The position numbers were made by a program, and so were the translations under genes. 64,000 nucleotides of DNA from Streptomyces chartreusis NRRL 3882 (lineage in GTDB: Bacteria; Actinomycetota; Actinomycetes; Streptomycetales; Streptomycetaceae). Below are positions 37,175-44,679 of the stretch, one piece after another; the stretch's first letter is position 1; every line of letters begins with the position of its first letter. The stretch spans positions 434,001 through 498,000 of the forward strand of contig NZ_LT963352.1 in assembly GCF_900236475.1 (NCBI RefSeq), written 5' to 3'. The notes below the pieces were generated by a model. That model saw only the letters and a list, made by a program, of their open reading frames with translations, searched no databases and was not told where the DNA came from.

Positions 37175-37426
37175 ATGGACAACTGGCGAGACCACGCTGC
37201 CTGCCGGCACGAGGACCCCGAGCTCTTCTTCCCGATCGGCACCTCCGGCCCGGCCCTCCTCCAGACGGAGCAGGCCAAGGCGGTGTGCCGGCGCTGCCCC
37301 GTCCAGGAGCAGTGCTTGCAGTGGGCGCTGGACACGGGGCAGTCCATCGGTGTGTGGGGCGGGACCAGCGAGACGGAACGGCGTGCGCTGAAGCGGCGCG
37401 CGGCGGCCCGCCGCCGCTCGGGCTGA
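37175..37426 (+). CDS. WhiB-like (Wbl) iron-sulfur protein
   Basis: An 83-residue Wbl protein. The four iron-sulfur cysteines are Cys10, Cys38, Cys41 and Cys47 (HAACRHED; AVCRRCPVQEQC), followed by the turn GVWGG at 59-63 and a basic C-terminal DNA-binding tail (RRALKRRAAARRRSG). Wbl proteins carry a 4Fe-4S cluster and usually bind region 4 of the main sigma factor. It resembles the short WblE/WhiB1-type proteins most, but is probably a paralogue. ATG 37175 is chosen over GTG 37166 because AGGTGA sits five bases upstream. It follows the previous gene by about 100 bases. Confidence 0.92.
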   Translation: MDNWRDHAACRHEDPELFFPIGTSGPALLQTEQAKAVCRRCPVQEQCLQWALDTGQSIGVWGGTSETERRALKRRAAARRRSG

Positions 37427-37452
37427 CGCCCTGCCCACCTCCCCTGGGGGAT

Positions 37453-37896
37453 TCAGCTGCGGCGCAGCGGCCCCCAGGGGTTCTCCTGCCGGGACACCTC
37501 CGCCTTCGCCTCGTCGATCACCTGCTGGTCGATCCAGCTCATCGGCCGGGCGTCGGTGACCAGCGGTTCGTTGTCGGGTCCGCGGGCGGTCTCCTTGCCC
37601 GCGAGCACCCAGGGCCGTACGCCGGGCCCCTTCTCGTGCGGCAGATGGGCGTAGTCGTGCAGGCGACGCGCCACCCACACCCGGACGGGCCGGTCCTCCC
37701 ACCAGTCCTCGACGTCGAGCGGGTTGGCGGACAGGCCCGGCATGGACACGCCCGTGAGATCGTCGGTGCTGGACACGTCGCGGAGATCGGTCGCGGGGCC
37801 GCGCGACCAGCGGACGTACAGGCCCTGGTGCCGTTCGACCAGCTCGGTGAGCTCGGCGAGTGTGCGCACGACCGGCAGGTCGTCCGATCCACTCAT
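37453..37896 (-). CDS. DUF6098-like protein
   Basis: A 147-residue soluble protein: VRTLAELTELVERHQGLYVR, WSRGPATDLRDVSSTDDLTG, GLSANPLDVEDWWEDRPVRV, HLPHEKGPGVRPWVLAGKET and RGPDNEPLV. This resembles Streptomyces DUF6098 proteins from memory. Function unknown. ATG 37896 is preceded by a strong GAGGGAGGAGG. A SigB-type promoter (37935-37959) lies 39 bases upstream of the start codon, so expression is probably stress or development dependent. It is divergent from the DUF488 gene. Confidence 0.75.
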   Translation of the reverse strand: MSGSDDLPVVRTLAELTELVERHQGLYVRWSRGPATDLRDVSSTDDLTGVSMPGLSANPLDVEDWWEDRPVRVWVARRLHDYAHLPHEKGPGVRPWVLAGKETARGPDNEPLVTDARPMSWIDQQVIDEAKAEVSRQENPWGPLRRS

Positions 37897-37934
37897 GTCG
37901 TGACCTCCTCCCTCGACGCCGTCAGGCGGACGGA

Positions 37935-37959
37935 GTACCCGCTCGGCGCGAGCGGAATC
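37935..37959 (-). promoter_or_regulatory. SigB/SigH-type promoter of the DUF6098-like gene
   Basis: On the minus strand: GATT, 15 bases, GGGTAC, an exact match to the Streptomyces SigB-family consensus GNNT-N14-16-GGGTAY. Transcription would start near 37928, giving a leader of about 30 bases that contains the ribosome site. Confidence 0.6.
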
Positions 37960-38045
37960 GGCCCTTCGGCGCGGCGGGTGCCGGCGCCCGGTCGGGGTTA
38001 CGCTCGCGGCACACCCGTCCGTCGCAGAAGCAGAAGGGGACGAGC

Positions 38046-38396
38046 ATGAGCGTCCGCGTACGCCGCGTCTACGATCCGCCCGAGCCGGAGGACGGGGTGC
38101 GTGTCCTGGTCGACCGGCTGTGGCCGCGGGGCCTGGCGAAGGACGCGGCCCGGGTGGACGAGTGGCCCAAGGCGATCACCCCGTCGACGGAACTGCGCCG
38201 CTGGTACCACGCGGGCGAGGGCTCGTACGAGGAGTTCGCCGGCCGGTACGAGGCGGAGCTCGCCGCCGACGAGGCGGCCGAGGTCCTCGACCACGTCCGT
38301 GACCTGGTCCGCAAGGGTGATGTGACGCTGCTGACCGCGTCGAAGACGCCGGAAGAGAGCCACGCCACGGTGCTGGCCCGCCTCGTGCGGAGCTGA
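38046..38396 (+). CDS. DUF488 family protein
   Basis: A 116-residue protein with VRRVYDPPEPEDGVRVLVDR, LWPRGLAKDAARVDEWPKAI, TPSTELRRWYHAGEG and VTLLTASKTPEESHATVL, the typical DUF488 (YeaO-type) motifs. The function of this family is not established. ATG 38046 has AAGGGG about six bases upstream. It is divergent from the DUF6098-like gene and converges on the FAD dehydrogenase gene. Confidence 0.85.
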   Translation: MSVRVRRVYDPPEPEDGVRVLVDRLWPRGLAKDAARVDEWPKAITPSTELRRWYHAGEGSYEEFAGRYEAELAADEAAEVLDHVRDLVRKGDVTLLTASKTPEESHATVLARLVRS

Positions 38397-38419
38397 GGAG
38401 GCGGGCCGTCCCGGCACGG

Positions 38420-40093
38420 TCAGGCGGTCTGTTTCGCCGCCGCCCGGCCCGCCGCGCGGCCCGAGAAGAGGCAGCCGCCGAGGAAGGTGCCCTCCAGCGC
38501 GTTGTAGCCGTGGACACCGCCGCCGCCGAATCCGGCGACCTCGCCGGCCGCGTACAGCCCCTCCACCGGCTTGCCGTCGGTGCCGAGGGCGCGCGAGTCG
38601 AGGTCGGTCTGGATGCCGCCGAGCGTCTTGCGGGTGAGGATGTGCAGCTTGACGCCGATCAGCGGGCCGGCGTCCGGGTCCAGGATGCGGTGCGGCGTGG
38701 CGACCCGGCCGAGACGGTCGCCGATGTAGCGGCGGGCGTTGCGGATGCCCTGCACCTGGGCGTCCTTGGCGTAGGGGTTGGCGATCTGCAGGTCGCGGGC
38801 CTCGATCTGGCGGCGGATCCCGGCCGCGTCGAGCAGTGGCCTGTCGGTCAGCTGGTTCATCTTCTCGACGAGCTGCTCGACACTGGGGGCTGTCACGAAG
38901 TCGGCGCCCTTGCGCAGGAACGCGTCGACCGGTCCGGGCGCGCCCTTGCCGAGGATGCGTTCCTTCAGGAACCCGGCGCGGTCCTTGGCGGTGATGTCGG
39001 GGTTCTGCTCGGAGCCCGACAGGGCGAACTCCTTCTCGATGATCTTCTGCGTGAGGATGAACCAGGAGTGGTCGTACCCGGCGATGTCCTCGGTGGTGCG
39101 CAGGTGCTTCAGGGTGCCGAGGGTGTCGTAGCCGGGCAGGTACGGCCCGGGCAGGCGGCGGCCGAGGGCGTCGAACCACATCGAGGACGGTCCGGGCAGG
39201 ATGCGGATGCCGTGGCCGGGCCAGATCGGGTCCCAGTTCTGCAGGCCCTCGGTGTAGTGCCACATGCGGTCCCGGTTGACCAGGCGTACGCCCGCCTCGG
39301 CGCTGATGTCGAGCATCCGGCCGTCGACGTAGGCCGGGACGCCGGTGACCATCTCCCGCGGCGGGGTGCCGAGGCGCTCGGGCCAGTAGCGGCGGACGAT
39401 GTCGTGGTTGGCGCCGATGCCGCCGCTGGTGACGACGACGGCCTGGGCGGTGAGTGCGAACTCGCCGACGGCGTCGCGGTTGGAGGCGACGCCACGCGGT
39501 GAGGTGTCCTCGGCCAGGACCGTGCCGCGCACGCCGCGGGCGCTGCCGTCCTCGACGACCAGTTCGTCGACGCGGTGACGGTGGTGGAAGGTGAGCAGTC
39601 CGTCGCGCGCGGCCTGCTCGGCGTAGCGGACGAAGGGTTCCACCACACCGGTGCCGGTGCCCCAGGCGATGTGGAAGCGGGGCACGGTGTTGCCGTGCCC
39701 GTGGGCGGTGAGGTCGCCGCGCTCGGCCCAGCCGACGGTGGGCAGGAACGTGATGCCGTGCCCGTTCAGCCAGGACCGCTTCTCCCCCGCGGCGAATTCG
39801 ACGTAGGCGCGCGCCCAGCGCACCGCCCAGGAGTCCTCGTCCTCCAGCCGGTCGAAGCCCGCGCTGCCCCGCCAGTCGCTCCAGGCCAGGTCGAAGGAGT
39901 CCTTGATGCCCAGGCGCCGCTGCTCCGGCGAGTCGACGAGGAACAGCCCGCCGAAGGACCAGAAGGCCTGTCCGCCGAGGTTGGCGGCGTTCTCCTGGTC
40001 GACGAGGGCGACCCTCCTGCCCCTGCTGGTCAGTTCGTGTGCCGCGACCAGGCCGGCGAGGCCCGCTCCGACGACGATGACGTCGGCATCCAT
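38420..40093 (-). CDS. FAD-binding dehydrogenase (fumarate reductase/KstD-like)
   Basis: A 557-residue flavoprotein. The N-terminal FAD-binding fold is MDADVIVVGAGLAGLVAAHE, with RRVALVDQENAANLGGQAFW, and the C-terminal FAD contact is GLYAAGEVAGFGGGGVHGYN plus FLGGCLFSGRAAG. The layout is that of the fumarate reductase/3-ketosteroid dehydrogenase group; substrate unknown. ATG 40093 has AAGGGAA upstream. It is 17 bases downstream of the TetR gene in the same direction, so the two form an operon that the TetR protein probably represses through the palindrome at 40759-40797. Confidence 0.87.
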   Translation of the reverse strand: MDADVIVVGAGLAGLVAAHELTSRGRRVALVDQENAANLGGQAFWSFGGLFLVDSPEQRRLGIKDSFDLAWSDWRGSAGFDRLEDEDSWAVRWARAYVEFAAGEKRSWLNGHGITFLPTVGWAERGDLTAHGHGNTVPRFHIAWGTGTGVVEPFVRYAEQAARDGLLTFHHRHRVDELVVEDGSARGVRGTVLAEDTSPRGVASNRDAVGEFALTAQAVVVTSGGIGANHDIVRRYWPERLGTPPREMVTGVPAYVDGRMLDISAEAGVRLVNRDRMWHYTEGLQNWDPIWPGHGIRILPGPSSMWFDALGRRLPGPYLPGYDTLGTLKHLRTTEDIAGYDHSWFILTQKIIEKEFALSGSEQNPDITAKDRAGFLKERILGKGAPGPVDAFLRKGADFVTAPSVEQLVEKMNQLTDRPLLDAAGIRRQIEARDLQIANPYAKDAQVQGIRNARRYIGDRLGRVATPHRILDPDAGPLIGVKLHILTRKTLGGIQTDLDSRALGTDGKPVEGLYAAGEVAGFGGGGVHGYNALEGTFLGGCLFSGRAAGRAAAKQTA

Positions 40094-40110
40094 GGCGACC
40101 GTTCCCTTCT

Positions 40111-40743
40111 TCAGTTCCGCGTGCGGTCGGGGGTGCCGCTGCCGTCGGTCAGCAGGGCCGTGAGCAGTTGTTTCAGCCAGGCGCGGGCGTGCTCGACGTC
40201 CCGGTCCAGCAGCAGTTGCGTGGTGACGCCGTCGTAGGCCGCGACCACGGCGTGGGCGGCGCCGTCCGTGTCGCCCAGGACGGCGGGCAGTGCGGTGTGC
40301 CCGCGGGCGCGGGCGAGCCGGTCGGCGATCGCCCGCCGCAGCCGCGCGCGGTGCTCCAGCAGGCTCCGGGCGACGTCCGGGTCGCGGGCCGCGTGCACCA
40401 GGAAGTCCGTCTTCACGAGGAGCCAGTCCCGGTCGAGGAGCAGCACGTCGGTGACGCGGTCCACGGCGGCCGGCACGTCGAGGCCGGGCCCGTCGAGGGC
40501 GAGAGCACCGGCCACCTGCTCCGCGATGAGGTCGGCCCGCTCGCGGTAGAGGGCGAAGAACAGCTCGTCGAGGCTGGAGAAGTTGGAGTAGAAGGCGCCC
40601 CTGCTGTAGCCGGCGGCCTCGCAGACCTCCTCGATCGAGACGTGCCCGAAGCCCTTGGCCGCGAACACGGAGAACGCCGCGTCCAGGAGATTGGCGCGGG
40701 TGCGGACACGGCGCCTGGTCACCCGACCGGTCGTTCCCTCCAC
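40111..40743 (-). CDS. TetR-family regulator, first gene of the dehydrogenase operon
   Basis: A 210-residue TetR regulator: TRANLLDAAFSVFAAKGFGH, VSIEEVCEAAGYSRGAFYSN, FSSLDELFFALYRERADLI for the DNA-binding part, and a helical ligand domain with DRDWLLVKTDFLVHAARDPD and VVAAYDGVTTQLLLDRDVEH. GTG 40743 has AAAGGGGG nine bases upstream. A 22-bp palindrome of TetR type lies 33 bases upstream of the start, so autorepression is very likely. The operon continues with the FAD dehydrogenase; the AlkB-like gene on the other side may share the operator. Confidence 0.88.
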   Translation of the reverse strand: MEGTTGRVTRRRVRTRANLLDAAFSVFAAKGFGHVSIEEVCEAAGYSRGAFYSNFSSLDELFFALYRERADLIAEQVAGALALDGPGLDVPAAVDRVTDVLLLDRDWLLVKTDFLVHAARDPDVARSLLEHRARLRRAIADRLARARGHTALPAVLGDTDGAAHAVVAAYDGVTTQLLLDRDVEHARAWLKQLLTALLTDGSGTPDRTRN

Positions 40744-40758
40744 GGTGTCCGGCCCCCT

Positions 40759-40797
40759 TTCGATACGGAACTGTATTCGATACACCGATGTATCGAA
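40759..40797. promoter_or_regulatory. TetR-type double operator between the tetR and alkB-like genes
   Basis: A perfect palindrome at 40776-40797, TTCGATACA-CCGA-TGTATCGAA (nine-base arms, four-base centre). An imperfect copy, TTCGATACG ... TGTATTCGA, lies at 40759-40780 and overlaps it. This paired arrangement is typical of TetR proteins that bind as two dimers. It is 16 bases upstream of the tetR start and about 50 bases upstream of the alkB-like start. Confidence 0.8.
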
Positions 40798-40848
40798 ACC
40801 CCGGAATCTTGATGGAACACATATTCGATTACGAGGTACCCTGGGGCC

Positions 40849-41472
40849 ATGCACCTCCAGGGCTCCCTTTTCGACCAGGCCGACGAGCTGCGGCTCGGGC
40901 CGCTCGACGGGATCAGCCGTACCCACCTCGGTTTCGGCGCCTGGCTCGACGTCCTGCCCGGGTGGCTCAGCGGTTCCGACACACTGTTCGAACACCTGGC
41001 CGCCGAGGTGCCGTGGCGGGCGGAGCGGCGCACGATGTACGACCACGTCGTCGACGTGCCTAGGTTGCTCGCTTTCTACGGCGCCGACGACCCGCTGCCG
41101 CACCCGGTCCTGACCGAGGCGCGCGACGCGCTGAGCGCCCACTACGGCGAGGAACTGGGCGAGCCGTTCACCACGGCCGGACTGTGCTACTACCGCGACG
41201 GCCGGGACAGCGTGGCCTGGCACGGCGACCGGATCGGCCGCGGGGCGCGTGAGGACACGATGGTCGCGATCCTGTCGGTGGGAGCGCCCCGGGACCTGCT
41301 GCTGCGTCCGATGCGGGGCGGCCGCGACACCGTGCGCCGGCCACTGGGGCACGGCGACCTCATCGTGATGGGCGGCTCCTGCCAGCGCACCTGGGAGCAC
41401 TCCGTGCCCAAGAGCACGCGCGCGACGGAGCCGCGCATCAGCATCCAGTTCCGCCCGCACGGCGTGCACTGA
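40849..41472 (+). CDS. AlkB-like 2-oxoglutarate/Fe(II) dioxygenase
   Basis: A 207-residue AlkB-family oxygenase, probably repairing alkylated bases in nucleic acids. The iron triad is His125 and Asp127 (VAWHGDRIGR) and His184 (TWEHSVPK), with the 2-oxoglutarate arginines in RISIQFRPHG. The N-terminal LFEHLAAEVPWRAERRTMYD and YYRDGRDSVAWHGD regions are typical of actinobacterial AlkB proteins. ATG 40849 has GAGG about eleven bases upstream. It is divergent from a TetR gene with a shared palindromic operator, which could place it under the same control. Confidence 0.9.
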   Translation: MHLQGSLFDQADELRLGPLDGISRTHLGFGAWLDVLPGWLSGSDTLFEHLAAEVPWRAERRTMYDHVVDVPRLLAFYGADDPLPHPVLTEARDALSAHYGEELGEPFTTAGLCYYRDGRDSVAWHGDRIGRGAREDTMVAILSVGAPRDLLLRPMRGGRDTVRRPLGHGDLIVMGGSCQRTWEHSVPKSTRATEPRISIQFRPHGVH

Positions 41473-41588
41473 GCCCGTCCGAACGACCGGGGCACGCGGG
41501 CCCGTTGGGACGGACCCGGCGACTCCGCCTGCCCTGGGGTCTGCTTTCCTTCTCTCGTCGGGCTGGTACCACACAACGCGGGGCGATC

Positions 41589-42335
41589 ATGCGGGCAGAC
41601 GTACACCAAGTCGCCGACGGCACCTACCTGGTGCACGGCTCCAACACCAACTGGGTGATCCTTGCGGAGGGGGACGCCGTCACGCTGGTCGACACCGGCT
41701 ACCCCGGCGACCGGGAGCAGCTCCTCACCTCGCTCGCGGAGGTGGGCAGCTCCCCGGAGGCGGTCGCGGCCGTGCTCATCACGCACGCGCACAACGACCA
41801 CCTGGGCTCCGCCGAGTACCTGCGCGCCACGTACGGCACGCCCGTGTACCTCCACGAGGCCGAAGTGCCGCACGCACGCCGGGAGTTCCTGCACCAGGTG
41901 TCCCTCGGGACGGTGCTGAGGAACGGCTGGCGCCCCGGGGTGCTGCCGTGGGCCGTGCACGCGCTGCGCTCAGGCGGCACGATGCACAACCCCGTCACGG
42001 CCCCCGAGCCGTTCCCGGCGGCGGGCGCCCTGGACCTGCCCGGGCGGCCCGTGCCGGTGCACACGCCGGGCCACACCGGCGGGCACTGCGCCTACCACGT
42101 GCCCGGCACCGGGGTGCTGATCTCCGGCGACGCCCTGGTCAGCGGGCACGCCACCTCGCGGGTCGAGGGACCGCAGCTGCTGCCGGACATGTTCCACCAC
42201 GAGCGCCCGCGTGCCGTGGCCTCCCTGGACGTCCTCGCGGAGCTGGAGGGCGAGCTGCTGCTGCCCGGGCACGGTCCGGTCCACCGCGGTCCGTTGCGGG
42301 ACGCCGCCCACCGGGCCCGGGAGCGCGCCCTCTAA
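41589..42335 (+). CDS. Metallo-beta-lactamase-fold hydrolase
   Basis: A 248-residue MBL-fold protein. The metal motif HAHNDH is at residues 66-71, followed by further ligands in VHTPGHTGGHCAYHVPGTG, LISGDALVSG and LLPGHGPVHRG. The full ligand set is present, so it should be an active hydrolase of the glyoxalase II/lactonase-like group; substrate unknown. ATG 41589 is the first start that begins directly at the fold (MRADVHQVADGTYLVHGSNT). It is followed 41 bases later by the DUF4032 gene on the same strand. Confidence 0.87.
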   Translation: MRADVHQVADGTYLVHGSNTNWVILAEGDAVTLVDTGYPGDREQLLTSLAEVGSSPEAVAAVLITHAHNDHLGSAEYLRATYGTPVYLHEAEVPHARREFLHQVSLGTVLRNGWRPGVLPWAVHALRSGGTMHNPVTAPEPFPAAGALDLPGRPVPVHTPGHTGGHCAYHVPGTGVLISGDALVSGHATSRVEGPQLLPDMFHHERPRAVASLDVLAELEGELLLPGHGPVHRGPLRDAAHRARERAL

Positions 42336-42376
42336 TCTGGGGTGACGATCAGCGGCGAGACAAGGACACCCGGCGC

Positions 42377-43609
42377 ATGGCACTTCAGATCAGCGCGACC
42401 AACCCGGAGCATCCCGCGCTTCTGCTGGAACTGCCGTGGGACCTGCCCCTGGAGGAGTGGCCGGAGGAGTACCTCGTACCACTGCCGCGCGGCATCTCCC
42501 GGCACGTGGTGCGCTACTCCCGGGCCGGCGACGAGGTGATCGCCGTCAAGGAGCTGGCCGAGCGGCCCGCGCAGCGCGAGTACGAGCTGCTGCGCGACCT
42601 GGACCGGATCGGCATCCCGGCGGTGGACCCGCTGGCCGTGGTCACCGGCCGCACCGACGCGGACGGCGCACCGCTGGAGAGCGTGCTGATCACCCGGCAC
42701 CTGGGCGGTTCGATGCCGTACCGCTCGATGTTCGAGACGACCATGCGCCCGGCCACCATGCACCGGCTGATGGACGCGCTCGCCGTGCTCCTGGTACGCC
42801 TGCACCTGGCCGGGTTCGCCTGGGGCGACTGCTCGCTGTCCAACACCCTCTTCCGGCGCGACGCGGGCGCCTACGCCGCGTATCTGGTGGACGCCGAGAC
42901 CGGTGACCTGCATCCGCAGCTCAGCTCCGGGCAGCGCGAGTACGACCTGGACCTCGCCCGCGTGAACATCAGCGGGGAGTTGCTGGACCTGGAGGCGTCC
43001 GGGGCACTGCACCCGTCGGTGGACCCGGTCGAGTTCGGCATGGAGATCTGCGCCCGCTACGGCGGCCTCTGGGACGAACTGACCCGCACCTCCGTCTATC
43101 CGGCGGGCAAGTACCACTACATAGAACGCCGGATCCGCCGCCTGAACGACCTCGGCTTCGACGTCGCCGAGATGCAGATCGAGCACGCCTCGAACGGCGA
43201 CACGGTCACCTTCGTGCCCAAGGTCGTCGACGCGGGACACCACCAGCGCCAGCTGCTGCGCCTGACCGGGCTGGACACGGAGGAGAACCAGGCCCGGCGG
43301 CTGCTGAACGACCTGGAGAGCTGGATGGCGACCCAGGACGACTACGCCCCGGGCGATCCCCTGGGCGCCCGCCCCGAGGTGCTGGCCCACCGCTGGGTGC
43401 GGGAGGTGTTCCGGCCGACCGTGCGGGCGGTGCCGCCCGAACTGCGCGGTTCCATGGACCCGGCGGAGATCTACCACCAGCTCCTCGAGCACCGCTGGTA
43501 CCTGTCCGAGCGGGCCCAGCACGACATCGGCATCGACACGGCCGTCGAGGACTACATCGAGAACATCCTCCCCAAGGCCCGCAAGACCCTTCAGCCGACG
43601 GCGGACTGA
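42377..43609 (+). CDS. DUF4032 protein with kinase-like N-terminal domain
   Basis: A 410-residue protein. Residues about 25-190 resemble a Kdo/lipopolysaccharide-kinase-like fold: EVIAVKELAERPAQREYELL (candidate Lys/Glu), LVRLHLAGFAWGDCSLSNTL (HxxxxxWGD in place of HRD) and AYLVDAETGDLHPQL (DxE in place of DFG). The C-terminal half (DEENQARRLLNDLESW-like, EIYHQLLEHRWYLSERAQHD) is the DUF4032 domain. The biological role is unknown. The ATG at 42377 has GGACACC rather than a strong site. It converges on the usp gene with 13 bases between stops. Confidence 0.82.
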   Translation: MALQISATNPEHPALLLELPWDLPLEEWPEEYLVPLPRGISRHVVRYSRAGDEVIAVKELAERPAQREYELLRDLDRIGIPAVDPLAVVTGRTDADGAPLESVLITRHLGGSMPYRSMFETTMRPATMHRLMDALAVLLVRLHLAGFAWGDCSLSNTLFRRDAGAYAAYLVDAETGDLHPQLSSGQREYDLDLARVNISGELLDLEASGALHPSVDPVEFGMEICARYGGLWDELTRTSVYPAGKYHYIERRIRRLNDLGFDVAEMQIEHASNGDTVTFVPKVVDAGHHQRQLLRLTGLDTEENQARRLLNDLESWMATQDDYAPGDPLGARPEVLAHRWVREVFRPTVRAVPPELRGSMDPAEIYHQLLEHRWYLSERAQHDIGIDTAVEDYIENILPKARKTLQPTAD

Positions 43610-43622
43610 GACACAGGCCTCC

Positions 43623-44504
43623 TCACGTGTGCGGGACCACGGCGACCGGGCAGTCCGCGTGGTGCAGCACCCCGTGCGCCACCGAGCCGATGCGAGCGCC
43701 GACGGCCGTACGGTGGGCCCGCCGCCCGACCACCATCAGCTGGGCCGTCCCGGCCACCGACAGCAGCACCTGGCCGGCGCTGCCCATCTCCACGTGCTCC
43801 TCCACCGGCACGTCGGGGAAACGCTCCCGCCACGGCCGGACCGCGGCGGCCAGGGCCCTCTTCTCGTACGGCTCCAGTCCCCCGGCCTCGTCGAGGAGCT
43901 TCAGCGAGCCGGGGCTGTAGGCGAACACGGGCGGCAGTGTCCAGGCCCGTACGACCCGGACGGTCGCCCCGCGCACGGCCGCGGTCTCGAACGCGAACCG
44001 CAGCGCGTCGGCGCTGTCCCCCTCGTCGCCCTGCTGGCCCACGACGATCTCCCGCCCGGCGGCCTCGGCCGAGGGCTGGTCACCGGCCCGGACGAGCACG
44101 ACGGGCCGGGTGGCCTCGGCGATGACCTGCTGGCCGACCGAGCCGAGCAGGAAGCCGACGATCGGCCCGTGCCCGCGCGAGCCGAGCACCAGCAGCTCGG
44201 CGCCGGCAGCGGCGGCGACCAGGGTGTCGACGACCGGGCCCTCCACGACGTCGGTGGTCACCTCCAGGTCCGGGTGCCGTTCGGTGACGGTCCCGACGGC
44301 CTCGGTCACCGCGCTGTGCACCCACTGCTCCTGGCTGTCCGCGTCCCCGGTGATCCCCGCTTCGAGCGCCTCGTGCGGCTGGAACCGCCAGGCGTGCACC
44401 ACTCGCAGCGCCAGCCCGCGCCGCACCGCCTCCCGGGCCGCCCAGGCCAGCGCGGCCAGGCTCTCCTGCGATCCGTCGACCCCGGCGGTGATCGGACGTG
44501 TCAT
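43623..44504 (-). CDS. Tandem universal stress protein (two Usp domains)
   Basis: A 293-residue protein with two Usp domains. Domain 1 (1-140): MTRPITAGVDGSQESLAALA and LLVLGSRGHGPIVGFLLGSV, keeping the ATP-binding G-x2-G-x9-G(S). Domain 2 (150-293): REIVVGQQGDEGDSADALRF and LMVVGRRAHRTAVGARIGSV, less conserved at its start. ATG 44504 has AAGGAGG eight bases upstream. It is divergent from the receiver-TrxR-like gene, sharing about 175 bases of control region. A GGGTAG at 44554-44559 resembles a SigB -10 element but no correctly spaced GNNT was found. Confidence 0.92.
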   Translation of the reverse strand: MTRPITAGVDGSQESLAALAWAAREAVRRGLALRVVHAWRFQPHEALEAGITGDADSQEQWVHSAVTEAVGTVTERHPDLEVTTDVVEGPVVDTLVAAAAGAELLVLGSRGHGPIVGFLLGSVGQQVIAEATRPVVLVRAGDQPSAEAAGREIVVGQQGDEGDSADALRFAFETAAVRGATVRVVRAWTLPPVFAYSPGSLKLLDEAGGLEPYEKRALAAAVRPWRERFPDVPVEEHVEMGSAGQVLLSVAGTAQLMVVGRRAHRTAVGARIGSVAHGVLHHADCPVAVVPHT

Positions 44505-44679
44505 GCAGCTGCCTCCTTGTTCCAAGGTCACTGACGTGCTGCTCAGTCTTCACTACCCGGTCCGTACGGCTGATCTCCGGATCGGAGCGCGCCGCGGCGA
44601 TCGAACATACGATGGGCGGAGGTCGGCGCGATGCCCCGGGGCACCGTGCCGTGAGTCGACCGCCCGGTGTGGGGGACGT

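Noticed and set aside
44553..44577. SigB-type promoter for the universal stress protein gene
   Set aside because: GGGTAG is present on the minus strand but no GNNT lies 14-16 bases upstream of it.
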